Positions 20,194 to 32,394 of a stretch of 64,000 nucleotides of DNA are shown here, in pieces; the stretch's first letter is position 1, and each line of letters begins with the position of its first letter. The DNA is from Tolumonas osonensis. GTDB taxonomy: Bacteria > Pseudomonadota > Gammaproteobacteria > Enterobacterales > Aeromonadaceae. A program made the translations under genes and the position numbers. Under the pieces are notes generated by a model. It was not told the origin of the DNA, did no database searches, and was given only the letters and a program-made list of their open reading frames with translations. The DNA is taken from assembly GCF_014202415.1 (NCBI RefSeq), contig NZ_JACHGR010000003.1:304834-368833 (forward strand), read 5' to 3'.

Positions 20194-22818
20194 TTACAGG
20201 CGTTCTTCCAGCCAAGCCTGGACTGACTTCAGTGCGCCTGGCAAGGCAACGACATCGGTACCACCCGCCTGTGCCATATCCGGACGACCACCGCCCTTAC
20301 CGCCAACCTGCTGGGCCACCAGATTCACCAGTTCACCCGCTTTCACCTTAGAGGTTAAATCGGCAGTAACACCTGCGATCAGACTCACTTTGTCATCATT
20401 CACCGCAGCCAGCAGCAATACGGCAGATTGCAGACGGTTTTTCAGATCATCCATCGTCGTACGCAGTGATTTGGCATCCACACCATCCAACTGGGCAACC
20501 AGTACCTGCTGACCGTTGATTTTCATGATCTGCGACAGCAAGTCATTGCCTGCCTGCGCCGCCAGTTTGGCTTTCAGCGTTTCGATTTCACGTTCCAGCA
20601 AACGGCTACGTTCCTGCATCTGGCGGATCTTGCTGACAACGGACAGCGCATCTGCCTTAACAATTGCGGCGGCTTCGTCCAGCTGCTCACCCATCTGGTG
20701 AATATGCGCCAGTGCGACTTCCCCGGCTACTGCTTCGATACGACGCACACCGGCAGCAATACCGCCTTCACTGATGATTTTGAAGAAACCGATATCACCA
20801 GTATGTTTAGCGTGAGTACCGCCACACAGTTCGGTAGAGAATTCGCCCATTTTCACAACACGGACTTCATCACCGTATTTTTCACCAAACAGTGCCATTG
20901 CGCCGCTGTTTTTAGCATCATCCAATGACATCAGTTGTGTATTGATCAGTTCGTTTTTGCGAATTTCCGCATTCACGCTTTGTTCAATCTGACGCAATAC
21001 GGCAGGATTAATGGCTTCAAAATGAGAGAAGTCAAAACGCAGACGATCCGGGCCAACCTGCGAACCTTTCTGCGCCACATGCTCGCCCAGCGTATTACGC
21101 AGCGCAGCATGTAACAGGTGAGTTGCCGAGTGATGCAGTGCAGTGGCATTACGGCGACTGTGATCAACAATCGCGTCTACCTTATCGCCGACCTGGAATG
21201 AACCGTCTTCAACAAAGCCTTTATGAACAATCGCCTGCCCTACTTTTTGTGTATCAGTAACGGCAAATAATGCATCACCCACACGCAGTAAACCGGCGTC
21301 ACCCATCTGGCCGCCTGATTCAGCATAAAATGGGGTATGATCAAGAACGATTAATGCCTGATCACCGGTTTTCAGTGACGTTACCGCATCATCGCCTAAA
21401 TAGATCGCTGTGATAGCTGCTGAATCAGCAGTTTTGTCATAACCGCAAAACTCAGAAGTCTGTTCGATTTTCAGCTGTTTGTTGTAATCGACGGCGAAGT
21501 TAGAGGCTTCTTTAGCACGCTCACGCTGCTTTTCCATTTCCTGCTGGAAAGCGGCTTCATCAATGGTATAACCACGGTCACGCACAACGTCAGCAGTCAG
21601 ATCAGCAGGGAAACCGTAGGTATCGTACAGTTTGAACACAACGGCACCCGGAATTTCTTTCTCATCACCAAGACGAGCAAGTTCATCTTCCAGCAGAGCC
21701 AGACCGCGATCCAGAGTACGAACAAACTGCTCTTCTTCCAGTTTCAGAACTCGCTCAACAACCGGTTGCTGACTCTTCAGTTCCGGATAGGCATCGCCCA
21801 TCAATGCAACCAGCGTTCCGACCAGTTGATAGAAGAAGGTATTAGTTGCGCCCAGCTTGCGGCCATGACGAACAGCACGGCGGATAATTCGGCGCAGCAC
21901 ATAACCACGGCCTTCATTCGATGGCATCACGCCATCTGCAATCAGGAAAGCACAGGAGCGAATGTGGTCAGCAATAACGCGCAGTGATTTATTTTCCAGA
22001 TCAGTGATACCAACAATCTTGGCCGCGTTCTGAATCAGCGCCTTAAAGATGTCAATTTCGTAGTTGGAATGAACGCCCTGCATGATCGCAGAAATACGTT
22101 CGATACCCATGCCGGTATCAACCGATGGCTTCGGCAGCGGTTCCAGCGTGCCATCAGCCTGGCGGTTGAACTGCATAAACACGACGTTCCAGATTTCGAT
22201 GAAGCGATCGCCATCTTCTTCTGGTGAGCCAGGACGCCCGCCCCAGATATGCTCGCCGTGGTCATAGAAAATTTCGGTACAAGGACCACAAGGACCCGTA
22301 TCACCCATCTGCCAGAAGTTGTCAGATGCATACGGGGCGCCCTTGTTGTCACCAATGCGCACGATGCGGTCGGTCGGAACACCAATCTCGTTGGCCCAAA
22401 TATTGTAGGCTTCGTCATCGGTAGCATAAACAGTAACCAGCAGCTTTTCCTGTGGTAACTGCAGGACCTTGGTCAGGAAAGTCCAGGCAAAGGTAATCGC
22501 GTCATGCTTGAAATAATCACCGAAGCTGAAGTTACCCAGCATTTCAAAGAAAGTATGGTGACGTGCTGTATAGCCAACGTTATCCAGATCGTTATGTTTA
22601 CCACCAGCGCGGACACAGCGCTGCGCAGTCGTTGCCCGGGAATATGGACGAATATCGCCGCCAAGGAACACATCCTTGAACTGGTTCATCCCGGCGTTAG
22701 TAAACAGCAGAGTCGGATCGTTGTGCGGCACCAGAGAGCTAGAATCGACAACCTGATGTCCCTGTGAACGGAAATACTCGAGAAACGCGGTACGGATCTC
22801 TGACGTGGTCATTTGCAT
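20194..22818 (-). CDS. alaS: Alanine--tRNA ligase
   Basis: Class II synthetase charging tRNA-Ala, with a built-in editing domain. The 874-residue protein has the catalytic core ([27 protein letters not shown]), the editing-site HxxxH (HHSATHLLH) and CGGTH zinc motif, and a C-terminal DHHA1 domain ending in [15 protein letters not shown]. Length matches E. coli (876). A second in-frame ATG two codons later (22812) is an equally good start. recX lies 154 bases upstream on the same strand. Confidence 0.97.
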   Translation of the reverse strand: MQMTTSEIRTAFLEYFRSQGHQVVDSSSLVPHNDPTLLFTNAGMNQFKDVFLGGDIRPYSRATTAQRCVRAGGKHNDLDNVGYTARHHTFFEMLGNFSFGDYFKHDAITFAWTFLTKVLQLPQEKLLVTVYATDDEAYNIWANEIGVPTDRIVRIGDNKGAPYASDNFWQMGDTGPCGPCTEIFYDHGEHIWGGRPGSPEEDGDRFIEIWNVVFMQFNRQADGTLEPLPKPSVDTGMGIERISAIMQGVHSNYEIDIFKALIQNAAKIVGITDLENKSLRVIADHIRSCAFLIADGVMPSNEGRGYVLRRIIRRAVRHGRKLGATNTFFYQLVGTLVALMGDAYPELKSQQPVVERVLKLEEEQFVRTLDRGLALLEDELARLGDEKEIPGAVVFKLYDTYGFPADLTADVVRDRGYTIDEAAFQQEMEKQRERAKEASNFAVDYNKQLKIEQTSEFCGYDKTADSAAITAIYLGDDAVTSLKTGDQALIVLDHTPFYAESGGQMGDAGLLRVGDALFAVTDTQKVGQAIVHKGFVEDGSFQVGDKVDAIVDHSRRNATALHHSATHLLHAALRNTLGEHVAQKGSQVGPDRLRFDFSHFEAINPAVLRQIEQSVNAEIRKNELINTQLMSLDDAKNSGAMALFGEKYGDEVRVVKMGEFSTELCGGTHAKHTGDIGFFKIISEGGIAAGVRRIEAVAGEVALAHIHQMGEQLDEAAAIVKADALSVVSKIRQMQERSRLLEREIETLKAKLAAQAGNDLLSQIMKINGQQVLVAQLDGVDAKSLRTTMDDLKNRLQSAVLLLAAVNDDKVSLIAGVTADLTSKVKAGELVNLVAQQVGGKGGGRPDMAQAGGTDVVALPGALKSVQAWLEERL

Positions 22819-22972
22819 GAAAAAACCTGCTTGCTACAAAATAATCATGGGCAATTGAATCCCGCCTGATTAATTCAATCCAGATAATTAAGCAGACAGG
22901 CTTATGGTGGGCATACTGTAAAAGTTATCGGCAGCAAAGTAAAACGCTGACCGCAATAAAGGCACGATAGAA

Positions 22973-23428
22973 TCAGATTTCCGGCGAGAAAAAACAACGC
23001 TGAATCAGATCCGACGAAAAGCCCCGGCGTAAAAGCATATTTTGCAGTTTTATCCGCTCTGCCGGCTCCTCTGGTAATGGCATACGCCGTTCCAGTAATC
23101 TCAGCAGCAAGGCTTGCCAGTCAACCGCCGCTTCCTGTAATGCCTGCCGGATAATCTCACCGGCAACCCCCTTTTGTTGCAACTCCAAAGCAATACGCCG
23201 AGGGCCATAACCACTATTGCTACGGCTGCGAATATAGTTTTCTGCAAACCGCGCATCATCCAGCCAGTTGTCCTGCAGACAACGCGCAATAACCGTATCA
23301 ATCTCTCTGCCGGAATAAAACGGTTTCAGCTTCAACGTTAATTCATAAACACTATGATCCCGTCTGGCCAGTAATTTCATTGTCTTGGCCAGAGGGGAGA
23401 TATTATTTTTATTTGCGGACAAACTCAT
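22973..23428 (-). CDS. recX: Regulatory protein RecX
   Basis: Inhibitor of RecA filament extension and co-protease activity. The 151-residue protein shows the three-helix repeat pattern typical of the family, with LLARRDHSVYELTLKL, DDARFAENYIRSRSNSGYGPRRIALELQQKGV and a C-terminal LLRRGFSSDLI. It follows recA after a terminator-like hairpin, so it is probably made by limited readthrough, as in E. coli. Confidence 0.93.
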   Translation of the reverse strand: MSLSANKNNISPLAKTMKLLARRDHSVYELTLKLKPFYSGREIDTVIARCLQDNWLDDARFAENYIRSRSNSGYGPRRIALELQQKGVAGEIIRQALQEAAVDWQALLLRLLERRMPLPEEPAERIKLQNMLLRRGFSSDLIQRCFFSPEI

Positions 23429-23449
23429 AAAATTTCAAATCAAAGGTAA

Positions 23450-23473
23450 AAGAAAGGGCTGCCGCAGCAACCC
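23450..23473 (-). terminator. Leaky terminator between recA and recX
   Basis: Minus-strand GGGTTGC-TGCG-GCAGCCC (one G.U pair) followed by TTTCTTTT in the 53-base recA-recX gap. The same arrangement limits recX expression in E. coli. Confidence 0.65.
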
Positions 23474-23481
23474 TTATCTCA

Positions 23482-24570
23482 TCAGATATCATCACTTAAT
23501 GACAGGCTATCCAGCTCATCATCAGATGGCGTGAACTCTTCTACAACGGCCGTTGGCGCCGCATCAGCGCCGGCTGCCTGACCATGACTTAACAGTAACT
23601 CGCGTAATTTCAGCTCGATTTCTTCTGCTGCAGTTACATTCTCTTTCAAATACTTCATGGCATTGGCCTTGCCCTGACCAATTTTTTCGCCGTTATAGGC
23701 ATACCAGGCACCTGATTTGTCAATCAGCTTGCATTTGACACCCAGATCGATCAGTTCACTTTCCTTGGAGATCCCTTCACCGTAAAGGATCTGGAAATCG
23801 GCCTGTTTAAACGGCGGGGCCACTTTGTTTTTCACAACCTTAACCCGCGTTTCGTTACCAACAATCTCTTCACCATCCTTGATGGCGCCGGTACGACGGA
23901 TATCCAGACGAACCGAAGCATAGAATTTCAGCGCATTACCACCGGTGGTAGTTTCCGGGTTACCGAACATGACACCGATTTTCATACGGATCTGATTGAT
24001 GAATATACACAGACAGTTCGCATTCTTGATATTGCCGGTCAGTTTACGCAGCGCCTGAGACATCAGACGAGCCTGTAAACCAACATGGGAATCCCCCATT
24101 TCACCTTCAATTTCCGCTTTCGGTGTTAACGCGGCAACCGAGTCAACGATGATGACATCGACCGCTCCGGAGCGAACCAGCATGTCGCAGATTTCCAGAG
24201 CCTGCTCACCAGTATCCGGTTGAGACACCAGCAGGTCATCCACTTTTACCCCCAGTTTGGCAGCGTAAATAGGATCCAGTGCATGTTCGGCATCAATAAA
24301 GGCACAGGTTTTACCAGCTTTTTGTGCCTGGGCAATTACTTCCAGAGTCAGAGTCGTTTTACCTGATGATTCCGGTCCAAAAATCTCAACGATACGCCCC
24401 ATTGGCAAACCACCAATACCCAGAGCAATATCCAGAGACAAAGAGCCAGTGGGGATCGATTCAATATCAAGAGTTTGGGTGTCCCCAAGACGCATGATCG
24501 AACCTTTACCAAATTGTTTTTCAATTTGGCCTAATGCGGCCGCCAGAGCTTTTTCTTTATTTGAATCCAT
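23482..24570 (-). CDS. recA: Recombinase RecA
   Basis: DNA-dependent ATPase for homologous recombination and SOS induction (LexA co-protease). The protein of about 362 residues has Walker A GPESSGKT, the MAW motif, the L2 loop around [15 protein letters not shown], and an acidic C-terminal tail. The start at 24570 ([14 protein letters not shown]) is preferred for the GGGGA ribosome site spacing; an ATG one codon upstream and a GTG at 24582 are alternatives. A near-consensus SOS box lies 45 bases upstream. Confidence 0.97.
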   Translation of the reverse strand: MDSNKEKALAAALGQIEKQFGKGSIMRLGDTQTLDIESIPTGSLSLDIALGIGGLPMGRIVEIFGPESSGKTTLTLEVIAQAQKAGKTCAFIDAEHALDPIYAAKLGVKVDDLLVSQPDTGEQALEICDMLVRSGAVDVIIVDSVAALTPKAEIEGEMGDSHVGLQARLMSQALRKLTGNIKNANCLCIFINQIRMKIGVMFGNPETTTGGNALKFYASVRLDIRRTGAIKDGEEIVGNETRVKVVKNKVAPPFKQADFQILYGEGISKESELIDLGVKCKLIDKSGAWYAYNGEKIGQGKANAMKYLKENVTAAEEIELKLRELLLSHGQAAGADAAPTAVVEEFTPSDDELDSLSLSDDI

Positions 24571-24614
24571 CATCGTCCCCACGAAACGAGTATCTTAGCT
24601 GTTAAATTGCATCA

Positions 24615-24634
24615 TACTGTTTATCTATACAGTA
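24615..24634. promoter_or_regulatory. LexA SOS box of recA
   Basis: TACTGTTTATCTATACAGTA fits TACTG-N10-CAGTA exactly at both ends. It lies between recA and pncC, 45 bases before the recA start. Confidence 0.93.
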
Positions 24635-24643
24635 TCAAGTGTT

Positions 24644-25129
24644 TTATTTACTGTATGATAACAAACCGAGTAATGCCTCACGGATCGCCAGTAATCGGAC
24701 CTGTTCCCGATCACCCCGGAATAAGTAATGACACGCATGACCCTGACCATTAGTCGTTTGCCAGGCAATCCAGACTGTACCGACTGGTTTTTCCTCCGAA
24801 CCGCCGGTTGGCCCGGCAATACCGCTGATGGCCACGGCAATATTGGCGCCGGAATGCCGGAGCACACCAGCTGTCATTTCCTTCACTACCGCCTCACTGA
24901 CTGCACCGTATTCCTGCAGTGTGCTGGCCTGGACACCCAGCATTTGCTGTTTGGCTTCGTTGGTATAAGTCACAAAACTGCGATCAAACCATGCTGAACT
25001 TCCCGAGACTGCGGTGATGGCGTATGCTACCCCTCCTCCGGTACAGGATTCTGCGGTTGCGGCCATCCACTGTTTGGCTGACAATGCATCTCCTAGCCGC
25101 TGAGCTAATTCAATAATATCCTTCTGCAT
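24644..25129 (-). CDS. pncC: Nicotinamide-nucleotide amidase PncC (CinA C-terminal family)
   Basis: Deamidates nicotinamide mononucleotide to nicotinate mononucleotide in the pyridine nucleotide cycle. The protein of about 161 residues is the stand-alone CinA C-terminal domain, with [14 protein letters not shown] near the N-terminus and [24 protein letters not shown]. The start at 25129 gives [16 protein letters not shown], which fits the family, and has a GAGAGAG site upstream. Downstream is recA, as in E. coli, and mutS is head-to-head with its start region only about 31 bases away. Confidence 0.93.
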   Translation of the reverse strand: MQKDIIELAQRLGDALSAKQWMAATAESCTGGGVAYAITAVSGSSAWFDRSFVTYTNEAKQQMLGVQASTLQEYGAVSEAVVKEMTAGVLRHSGANIAVAISGIAGPTGGSEEKPVGTVWIAWQTTNGQGHACHYLFRGDREQVRLLAIREALLGLLSYSK

Positions 25130-25160
25130 GCTGACTCTCTCAACTGAACCTGAATCCATT

Positions 25161-27755
25161 ATGCAACCAGCTTCTTCTGCACCGCAATCACTGACCACGC
25201 ATACCCCTATGATGCAGCAATATTTAGGGCTGAAAGCCCAGCATCCCGATATTTTGCTGTTTTATCGTATGGGGGATTTCTATGAGCTGTTTTACGACGA
25301 TGCCCGTAAAGCGGCCGAATTGCTGGATATCTCGCTGACCAAGCGCGGGCAATCCGCCGGGCAGCCAATTCCGATGGCCGGTGTGCCTTATCATGCGGTA
25401 GAGGGTTATCTGAGTCGTCTGGTGCAGCTAGGCGAGTCGGTCGCGATCTGTGAACAGATTGGTGATCCAGCGACCAGCAAAGGTCCGGTGGAACGCAAGG
25501 TGGTCCGGATTATTACGCCGGGCACACTGACCGATGAAGCACTGTTGAATGAACGTCAGGATAACCTGATCGTCGCGGTGGATTTTATGGCACCGCATTA
25601 CGGTCTGGCAGCCATGGATGTCGCCTCCGGCCGGTTTACCATCAATCAATTCACCCGGCAGGAAACACTGAGCGCAGAATTACAGCGACTGAATCCGGCG
25701 GAATTACTCTATTCAGAAAGTTTTGCTGATCTGTCACAGCTGGGTCAGCGCAGAGGTATGCGCCGCCGCCCAGCCTGGGAGTTTGAATTCAGCACAGCCT
25801 ATCATCTGCTGTGTAACCAGTTTGGCACGCAGGATCTGCGCGGTTTTGGCGTTGAAGAGGAAAAAATTGCCCTGCAGGCTGCCGGTGCGTTGCTGCAGTA
25901 TGTCAAAGACACACAACGAACCGCGTTGCCACATATCCAGGGCATCCGCCTGGAAAAAAGTGAACAGATGGTGGTCATGGATGCGGCTACCCGACGCAAC
26001 CTTGAGTTGACGAGTAATCTGGCTGGCGGTCTGGATAACACACTGGCAGCGGTGCTTGATGCTACCGCCACGCCGATGGGTAGCCGGTTGTTAAAGCGCT
26101 GGTTACATCAGCCGATCCGTAATAAAGCCCAGCTGTTACAACGTCAGTCGGTTATTGGTGAATTACTGGACCAGCAACTGATGGATACCCTGACGCCAAT
26201 GCTGAAGCAGATCGGTGATGTGGAGCGTATTCTGGCTCGTCTGGCATTACGTTCAGCCCGTCCACGGGATCTGAGCCGTCTGCGCAACGCATTTCAGCAA
26301 TTACCGGAATTACAGGCAAGTCTGCAACATTGCGAACCCCTGAAGGAAATCCGTCAGGCCATCCGCACTTTCCCTCAATTACAGGAACTGCTGGAACGGG
26401 CTGTTGTGGAAAATCCCCCAGTCATTATCCGCGATGGCGGTGTGATTGCTCCTGGCTATAACGATGATCTGGATGAGCTGCGGGATCTGGAAAACGGCGC
26501 GACCCGTTATCTGGAACGCCTTGAAGTGCGGGAACGCGAACGGACCGGCATTGCGACGCTAAAAGTCAGTTATAACAAAGTCCACGGCTTCTATATTGAT
26601 GTCACCAAAGCCAACGCACATCTGGTACCAGCTGATTATATCCGCCGTCAAACACTGAAAAATAATGAGCGGTATCTGATCCCTGAACTGAAAGAATATG
26701 AAGAAAAGGTGCTGACAGCACAAAGTCGTGCACTGGCGCTGGAAAAACAGCTCTATGAAGATTTGCTCGATCAGTTACTGCCACACCTGAGTGCATTGCA
26801 AATCAGCGCGGCCGCGATCGCAGAACTGGATGTGCTCAATAATCTGGCGGAGCGGGCTCAGACACTGGACTATCATTGTCCGGAATTAACTAACGAGCCG
26901 ATCATTCACATCAAAGCCGGACGTCATCCTGTGGTGGAACAGAGTCTGCAGGCACCATTCATCGCCAATGATCTGAAGCTGCATGATGAGCGGCATATGC
27001 TGATCATTACCGGTCCGAATATGGGTGGTAAATCGACCTACATGCGCCAGACCGCATTGATTGTGCTGTTAGCATATATCGGCGCATATGTGCCAGCCGA
27101 AGCCGCTAAAGTAGGTCCGATTGATCGAATCTTTACTCGTATCGGCGCCTCTGACGATCTGGCATCAGGACGTTCAACCTTCATGGTGGAAATGACCGAA
27201 ACGGCCAATATTCTGCATAATGCCACACACCAGAGTCTGGTACTGATGGATGAAATCGGCCGAGGCACCAGCACCTATGACGGGCTGTCGCTGGCCTGGG
27301 CATGTGCGGAACAACTGGCACAAAAAATCCGGGCATACACGCTGTTCGCAACCCATTACTTTGAACTGACGCAACTGGCGGAACAACAGCCCAATATCGT
27401 CAATGTGCATTTCGATGCGATTGAACATGGTGATAGCGTAGCCTTTCTGCATACCGTGCAGGAAGGTGCAGCAAACCGTTCTTACGGTATACAGGTTGCT
27501 GCCCTAGCAGGCGTTCCGCGTGCAGTGCTGAGTCTGGCCCGGACCAAATTACATGAGTTGGAAAACCGTGATCATTCAGCCAATGAAGGCAAGCCGGAAA
27601 CTATCACAACCATGACTGCAGCAGAAAACACCTTCAGAGAGAGCAAACTGTATCAGGCGCTGGAACAACTTGATCCAGATAGTCTGTCACCGCGAGATGC
27701 ATTAGACTGGCTATATAAAATCAAGGAATTAGCCAAAACAGAAATACTGGAATAA
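25161..27755 (+). CDS. mutS: DNA mismatch repair protein MutS
   Basis: Mismatch recognition ATPase that recruits MutL. The protein of about 864 residues has the N-terminal mismatch-binding domain with [11 protein letters not shown] (the intercalating Phe), connector, clamp and ATPase domains; Walker [11 protein letters not shown] lies near residue 617, and [12 protein letters not shown] follows. Start 25161 is chosen because [17 protein letters not shown] then lies near the N-terminus as in E. coli; the frame extends to an ATG at 25128, which would overlap pncC. No strong ribosome site is visible at either start. Confidence 0.95.
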   Translation: MQPASSAPQSLTTHTPMMQQYLGLKAQHPDILLFYRMGDFYELFYDDARKAAELLDISLTKRGQSAGQPIPMAGVPYHAVEGYLSRLVQLGESVAICEQIGDPATSKGPVERKVVRIITPGTLTDEALLNERQDNLIVAVDFMAPHYGLAAMDVASGRFTINQFTRQETLSAELQRLNPAELLYSESFADLSQLGQRRGMRRRPAWEFEFSTAYHLLCNQFGTQDLRGFGVEEEKIALQAAGALLQYVKDTQRTALPHIQGIRLEKSEQMVVMDAATRRNLELTSNLAGGLDNTLAAVLDATATPMGSRLLKRWLHQPIRNKAQLLQRQSVIGELLDQQLMDTLTPMLKQIGDVERILARLALRSARPRDLSRLRNAFQQLPELQASLQHCEPLKEIRQAIRTFPQLQELLERAVVENPPVIIRDGGVIAPGYNDDLDELRDLENGATRYLERLEVRERERTGIATLKVSYNKVHGFYIDVTKANAHLVPADYIRRQTLKNNERYLIPELKEYEEKVLTAQSRALALEKQLYEDLLDQLLPHLSALQISAAAIAELDVLNNLAERAQTLDYHCPELTNEPIIHIKAGRHPVVEQSLQAPFIANDLKLHDERHMLIITGPNMGGKSTYMRQTALIVLLAYIGAYVPAEAAKVGPIDRIFTRIGASDDLASGRSTFMVEMTETANILHNATHQSLVLMDEIGRGTSTYDGLSLAWACAEQLAQKIRAYTLFATHYFELTQLAEQQPNIVNVHFDAIEHGDSVAFLHTVQEGAANRSYGIQVAALAGVPRAVLSLARTKLHELENRDHSANEGKPETITTMTAAENTFRESKLYQALEQLDPDSLSPRDALDWLYKIKELAKTEILE

Positions 27756-27784
27756 TCAGCAATCAGATATATCCAGACGAAAAA

Positions 27785-27810
27785 AATCGCCGGAACATTG
27801 TCCGGCGATT
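27785..27810. terminator. Bidirectional terminator between mutS and rpoS
   Basis: AATCGCCGGA-ACATTG-TCCGGCGATT with A-rich and T-containing flanks, between two convergent genes. Confidence 0.85.
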
Positions 27811-27829
27811 TCATATTTACATGTCTGTT

Positions 27830-28804
27830 TTAATCCAGCTGAAACAAGGTTTCTACCGATAACCCCTGCTGGGTCAGCATCTCTTTCATGCGACGCAAGC
27901 CTTCAACCTGGATCTGACGAACACGTTCCCGGGTCAGGCCGATTTCCTCACCCACTTCTTCTAAAGTGGCAGGTTCATAGCCCAGCAGACCGAAACGACG
28001 AGCCAGTACTTCCCGCTGTTTCGGGTTAAGCTGTTCCAGCCACATGACAATGCTATTCTGCATATCATCATCCTGAGTCTGATCTTCCGGACAATTAATC
28101 CGATCATCAGTCAGAATATCGATCAGTGATTTGTCACCATCACCGGCAAGCGGCGTATCCACAGAACAGATTTTTTCATTCAGCTTTAACATCCGGGAGA
28201 CTTCTTCTACCGGTTTATCCAGCAGACTGGCAATATCTTCCGCTGTCGGTTCATGGTCCAGACGTTGTGCCAGTTCCCGGGCTGTCCGCAGGTAGACGTT
28301 CAGTTCTTTGACTACATGAATAGGTAAACGGATGGTTCGGGTCTGATTCATGATAGCCCGTTCAACAGTCTGACGGATCCACCATGTTGCATAAGTGGAG
28401 AAGCGGAAACCCCGCTCCGGATCGAATTTTTCAACAGCCCGGATCAGCCCCAGATTACCTTCTTCAACCAGATCCAATAAAGCCAGACCCCGGTTGTTAT
28501 AACGACGGGCAATTTTTACGACCAAACGCAGGTTGGACTCAATCATGCGGTTACGTGCTGCTTCATCGCCGCGTAAAGCCCGGCGAGCGAAATAAACTTC
28601 TTCTTCTGCAGTCAGTAAAGGTGAAAAACCAATTTCACCGAGGTATAGCTGCGTCGCATCCATGATGCGATTAAGTGTGGGAGATAACTGGAGTTCATCC
28701 GTTGAATCTGAAACTTCATCAGTTTCAGTAATGTCATCCATTTCAGTCGGATCTTGTAAGTCCAAAAGATCCATATCACTATCAGCACGTTCAGTTACAC
28801 TCAT
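27830..28804 (-). CDS. rpoS: RNA polymerase sigma factor RpoS
   Basis: General stress and stationary-phase sigma factor (sigma-38). The protein of about 324 residues shows region 1.2 ([21 protein letters not shown]), region 2 with [12 protein letters not shown], region 3 and region 4 with [18 protein letters not shown]. Start 28804 has a strong AAGGAGG site seven bases upstream; the longer frame adds seven residues. nlpD lies 49 bases upstream, and rpoS promoters in relatives fall inside nlpD. Spacing and order match E. coli. Confidence 0.97.
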   Translation of the reverse strand: MSVTERADSDMDLLDLQDPTEMDDITETDEVSDSTDELQLSPTLNRIMDATQLYLGEIGFSPLLTAEEEVYFARRALRGDEAARNRMIESNLRLVVKIARRYNNRGLALLDLVEEGNLGLIRAVEKFDPERGFRFSTYATWWIRQTVERAIMNQTRTIRLPIHVVKELNVYLRTARELAQRLDHEPTAEDIASLLDKPVEEVSRMLKLNEKICSVDTPLAGDGDKSLIDILTDDRINCPEDQTQDDDMQNSIVMWLEQLNPKQREVLARRFGLLGYEPATLEEVGEEIGLTRERVRQIQVEGLRRMKEMLTQQGLSVETLFQLD

Positions 28805-28853
28805 GGCCCCCTCCTTGAGTTCCACAACGTATCTGACTGCGACAATTGTGGAA

Positions 28854-29951
28854 CTATCGTTTCGGCAAATATCTCAAAGGATCCACAGATTGACCGCGAT
28901 AACGAATCTCAAAATGAAGTCTGACATCTGACGATTCGCTACTACCCATATCGGCAATCTTTTGCCCAGCTTTAACCACTTGTTGCTCTGTTACTCTCAA
29001 CGCATCGTTATGTGCATACGCAGAAAGATAATCTTCGTTATGTTTGATAATGATCAGATTTCCATATCCACGAAGTGCATTACCAGCATAGACGACCCGC
29101 CCGTTTGCAGCGGCGACTACCGGCTGACCACGTTTGCCTGATATATCGATCCCCTTGTTGCTCTGTTCTCCTGCTTTATAGCCACCGATCATCATACCTT
29201 TTGCTGGCCATCGCCAGGTTAGTGATTTGTTAGTGACTTGTTCGGTAGGGTTAGAGTAAGCAGTTTCTTTTTTGTCAACAAACGCTTTCGTATTGCTTTT
29301 TTCAGATTTCTGATCTACTGCACGCTCCTCATTAAAGGAGCCCTTTGGACCAAAAGATGGACTGTTTGTTGCATTATTAACAATGCCGATAGATGCATTT
29401 GTCGGGAAGCGAATAGTCTGACCCGGATGAATAACATAAGGTGCTTTAATATTGTTGAATGAACCTAGCTCAGCCAAACGTAGCCCATGTTTTTCTGCCA
29501 GCACAGACAGGCTATCACCCACCCTAACCTTGTATTCTGGAATTTCTGTAGATACTCCGGATGATTTCAGCGTATCGGGCAATGAATAACGTAATACCTG
29601 GCCGGTACGCACATGATACGGAGCACGAAGCGCATTTTGTTCCGCCAGCGTACGAACATCCGCATCATACATCCATGCAATCGCATATAAGGTATCGCCT
29701 GCCTTGACCGTATAAGGAGTGCCTGGCGTTAATTTGGGGCGCTCGTTCACGGAGGAAATACCAAACATTTCTCTCTTCTCGGAAACGGTTATCCGGGAAA
29801 CATGACTCCGGTAAGAAGGTTCAGGCTGTTTTTTACTCCCGGCGTCTCTGACCGGCGCAGGAGAGGACGATGAGACACATGCCGTTATTGCCAGAGAGAA
29901 CAATAAGATCAGCATGCAAACGAAAGATTCTTGTTTATTGTATGTACGCAT
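28854..29951 (-). CDS. nlpD: Murein hydrolase activator NlpD (lipoprotein)
   Basis: Outer-membrane lipoprotein that activates amidase AmiC during cell separation. A signal peptide ends in the lipobox ITAC. Two LysM domains follow ([19 protein letters not shown] and [19 protein letters not shown]), then the C-terminal degenerate M23 domain ([27 protein letters not shown]). E. coli NlpD has a single LysM, so the second is a difference. The start at 29951 has a GGA site; ATG at 29957 is another option. It lies after pcm and before rpoS. Confidence 0.92.
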   Translation of the reverse strand: MRTYNKQESFVCMLILLFSLAITACVSSSSPAPVRDAGSKKQPEPSYRSHVSRITVSEKREMFGISSVNERPKLTPGTPYTVKAGDTLYAIAWMYDADVRTLAEQNALRAPYHVRTGQVLRYSLPDTLKSSGVSTEIPEYKVRVGDSLSVLAEKHGLRLAELGSFNNIKAPYVIHPGQTIRFPTNASIGIVNNATNSPSFGPKGSFNEERAVDQKSEKSNTKAFVDKKETAYSNPTEQVTNKSLTWRWPAKGMMIGGYKAGEQSNKGIDISGKRGQPVVAAANGRVVYAGNALRGYGNLIIIKHNEDYLSAYAHNDALRVTEQQVVKAGQKIADMGSSESSDVRLHFEIRYRGQSVDPLRYLPKR

Positions 29952-29977
29952 GAACATCCAAGCCGAATTAATCGACG

Positions 29978-30595
29978 TCAAATTAACTCGCCATGTACCA
30001 GAGGAACAAAACGAACAGCTTCCAGAATCTCAGTTCTGGTTCTTGAACCATATTTTTCGATCAGCAGCAGCTCCTGTTTATATTCGCCAACCGGGATCAC
30101 CATCCGGCCACCATCAGCTAGTTGCGCCAACAGCGCATCAGGAATCTTTTCAGCTGCTGCCGTTACAATAATGGCATCAAAGGGCGCTTTGCTTGGCCAG
30201 CCGGCCCAGCCGTCGCCGTGGCGCATAGAAACATTATGAAAATCCAGCCGCAGTAACCGGCGACGCGCCTGATATTGCAGAGCCTTAATCCGTTCGACAC
30301 TGTAAACCTGCGGAATAAGCTGGGATAGCACAGCCGTCTGATAACCGGATCCCGTGCCAATTTCCAACACGTTCCGTGGATTATTCTGGATGAGTGTTTC
30401 AGTCATTCTGGCCACAATGTAGGGTTGTGAAATTGTCTGACCAAAACCAATCGGTAATGCCGTATTTTCCCAGGCCTGATGCGAGATGGCTTCATCCACA
30501 AAATAATTACGTGGCACATTAGCCATAGCGGCAAGCACTCGCTCATCTCTGATACCGAGTTCCTGTAATTGCCTGATTAACAGCGAAGCCACCAT
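29978..30595 (-). CDS. pcm: Protein-L-isoaspartate O-methyltransferase
   Basis: SAM-dependent repair methyltransferase for isoaspartyl residues. The family core is clear: [35 protein letters not shown] and the SAM motif [15 protein letters not shown]. The start at 30595 aligns with E. coli ([15 protein letters not shown]) and lies 10 bases after the surE stop. The frame extends to 30652, overlapping surE, so a longer form is possible. Part of the surE-pcm-nlpD-rpoS run. Confidence 0.93.
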   Translation of the reverse strand: MVASLLIRQLQELGIRDERVLAAMANVPRNYFVDEAISHQAWENTALPIGFGQTISQPYIVARMTETLIQNNPRNVLEIGTGSGYQTAVLSQLIPQVYSVERIKALQYQARRRLLRLDFHNVSMRHGDGWAGWPSKAPFDAIIVTAAAEKIPDALLAQLADGGRMVIPVGEYKQELLLIEKYGSRTRTEILEAVRFVPLVHGELI

Positions 30596-30605
30596 GTCAC
30601 GCACG

Positions 30606-31352
30606 CTATTTAAACTCCCCAACCCATGCAGAGAGTTCAGCAACACTGGCATATGCCGTCATATCCACATGAAGCGGCGTAATTGAAACATATCCCTGCT
30701 CGATTGCATGAAAATCAGTGCCTTCACCCGCATCCTGTTTTTCACCTGGAGGGCCGATCCAGTAGACCGGTTTGCCTCGTGGATCCTGCATGACAATCAT
30801 TTTTTCACCACGATGGCGATTCCCAAGCCGGGTTACTTTGATGCCTTTAATCTGTTCCAGCGGTAAATCCGGAACATTCACATTCAGAATCTGATCGGAT
30901 GGCAAAGGATGTGAACGCAACCGGGAAATCAGCAAACAGGCATAATGCGCTGCCGAGGAAAAATGCGTTTCACCAACCAGCGAGATCGCAACGGCCGGTA
31001 ATCCCATATGCCGCCCTTCGGTAGCAGCAGCGACTGTGCCCGAATAAATCACATCATCCCCCAGATTGGCGCCATGATTGATGCCTGAGACAACAATATC
31101 CGGCCAGGGATCGAGCAATTTATTGACTGCGAAATGCACACAATCCGTCGGTGTTCCTTTGACTGAATAACGTTTTCCAGTCTCTAGCGTTTCAACCCGG
31201 ATAGGATTTTCCAGTGTCAGAGAGTTACTGGCGCCGCTGCGATTGCGATCCGGTGCAACGACGATAACTTCGCCCAGCGAACATAATGCTTCACTCAGGC
31301 AATGCAATCCTTGTGCATTTACACCATCATCATTACTGACCAGAATCTTCAT
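30606..31352 (-). CDS. surE: 5'/3'-nucleotidase SurE
   Basis: Metal-dependent survival phosphatase acting on nucleotides, short RNA and polyphosphate. The 248-residue protein begins [16 protein letters not shown], with metal ligands Asp8 and Asp9; it also has [14 protein letters not shown] and [22 protein letters not shown]. It overlaps the truD stop by 20 bases, which suggests coupled translation. Confidence 0.96.
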   Translation of the reverse strand: MKILVSNDDGVNAQGLHCLSEALCSLGEVIVVAPDRNRSGASNSLTLENPIRVETLETGKRYSVKGTPTDCVHFAVNKLLDPWPDIVVSGINHGANLGDDVIYSGTVAAATEGRHMGLPAVAISLVGETHFSSAAHYACLLISRLRSHPLPSDQILNVNVPDLPLEQIKGIKVTRLGNRHRGEKMIVMQDPRGKPVYWIGPPGEKQDAGEGTDFHAIEQGYVSITPLHVDMTAYASVAELSAWVGEFK

Positions 31353-32394
31353 CGTGCTTATTTTCTCTTGTGGTAACCAATTCGCGGATCAGACTGGTGG
31401 CATAACTGCCTGCTGATAAAGAAAAATGCAGCTCAAGCGCGTTATCCAGCCAACGCCAGCGTAAATCATTGGTACGCAGTACCGCGCGGCGCCGTTCTTG
31501 CTGCATTCCCGCCTGTTCCAATGCCCGTAACCAGGCGTCATGTTCTGCCAATACGGCAGATTCCCATGCCAGCGCATCGCTCTGGGCAAGATTTTCACCT
31601 CGCCCCCACAGTGGAGCACTCGTAACCAGCTCACCGAATGCAATGCGCTGCGCAATAGCATTTTTATCTGTTTTCTTATCTGTTACCAGATAGCCATCAC
31701 GGTTAGTAAACAGTAAACAATCACCCAGCATCGGTTCCTGTAAACGGTTATCACGGACTCGGGCCGCGACTACGTGATTAAAAATATAACTGCGGGCAGC
31801 AGAAAGATACATCGCCCGTTTTTGCCGATCATGAATCCGGCGATGCCCTGCAAACATAGCTTCTGCTGCATGCAGATTGTTGCCATGATGTCCAAAACGT
31901 TGCGGACCGAAATAATTTGGCACACCCAGCTGAGATATTTGCTGTAACCGCATATCCAGCTCACGGCTCTGACTCAGTTCCCGTAATTTCAGGCAGAAGA
32001 AATTACCACGTAATGCGCCAGGTCTCAGCTTTTTATCATGCCTGATTGTCTGTAAAACCTGAATAGTATCAGACTGTAAGCCTCGAAGATCAGGATCTGG
32101 TTTTCCCGGTAAATGTAAACCGAACCACTGTTCTGTCACCGCATGCCGGTCTTTCAGACCTGCCCAGCTGATGGCAGAAAGAGGTAAACCGGTATGTTCT
32201 GCCAGCAGCTTTGCCACCCAGGCGGTATTTTCCCCTGTTTTCCGGATCCGGACAAAAAGATGTTCGCCCTGCCCGCACGGCATGAACCCGAGGTCTTCAA
32301 TAACCTGAAAATCGGCCGGTTCGGCCTTTAATAATGCAGTCTGCTCAGGTTTACCGAAGCTGTATGGCCAGTCCAGATCAAATTCTTTATTCAT
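31333..32394 (-). CDS. truD: tRNA pseudouridine(13) synthase TruD
   Basis: Converts U13 of tRNA-Glu to pseudouridine. The 353-residue protein carries the catalytic Asp82 in [13 protein letters not shown] and the NYFGPQRFG motif typical of the TruD family. Start 32394 overlaps the ispF stop by eight bases and gives [16 protein letters not shown], which fits the family; the longer frame lies wholly within ispF. Overlaps at both ends with ispF and surE support a tight operon. Confidence 0.95.
   Translation of the reverse strand: MNKEFDLDWPYSFGKPEQTALLKAEPADFQVIEDLGFMPCGQGEHLFVRIRKTGENTAWVAKLLAEHTGLPLSAISWAGLKDRHAVTEQWFGLHLPGKPDPDLRGLQSDTIQVLQTIRHDKKLRPGALRGNFFCLKLRELSQSRELDMRLQQISQLGVPNYFGPQRFGHHGNNLHAAEAMFAGHRRIHDRQKRAMYLSAARSYIFNHVVAARVRDNRLQEPMLGDCLLFTNRDGYLVTDKKTDKNAIAQRIAFGELVTSAPLWGRGENLAQSDALAWESAVLAEHDAWLRALEQAGMQQERRRAVLRTNDLRWRWLDNALELHFSLSAGSYATSLIRELVTTRENKHDEDSGQ

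Noticed and set aside
25128..25160. MutS start at 25128
   Set aside because: The extra residues have no family similarity and would overlap pncC; 25161 fits better, though the ribosome site is weak.
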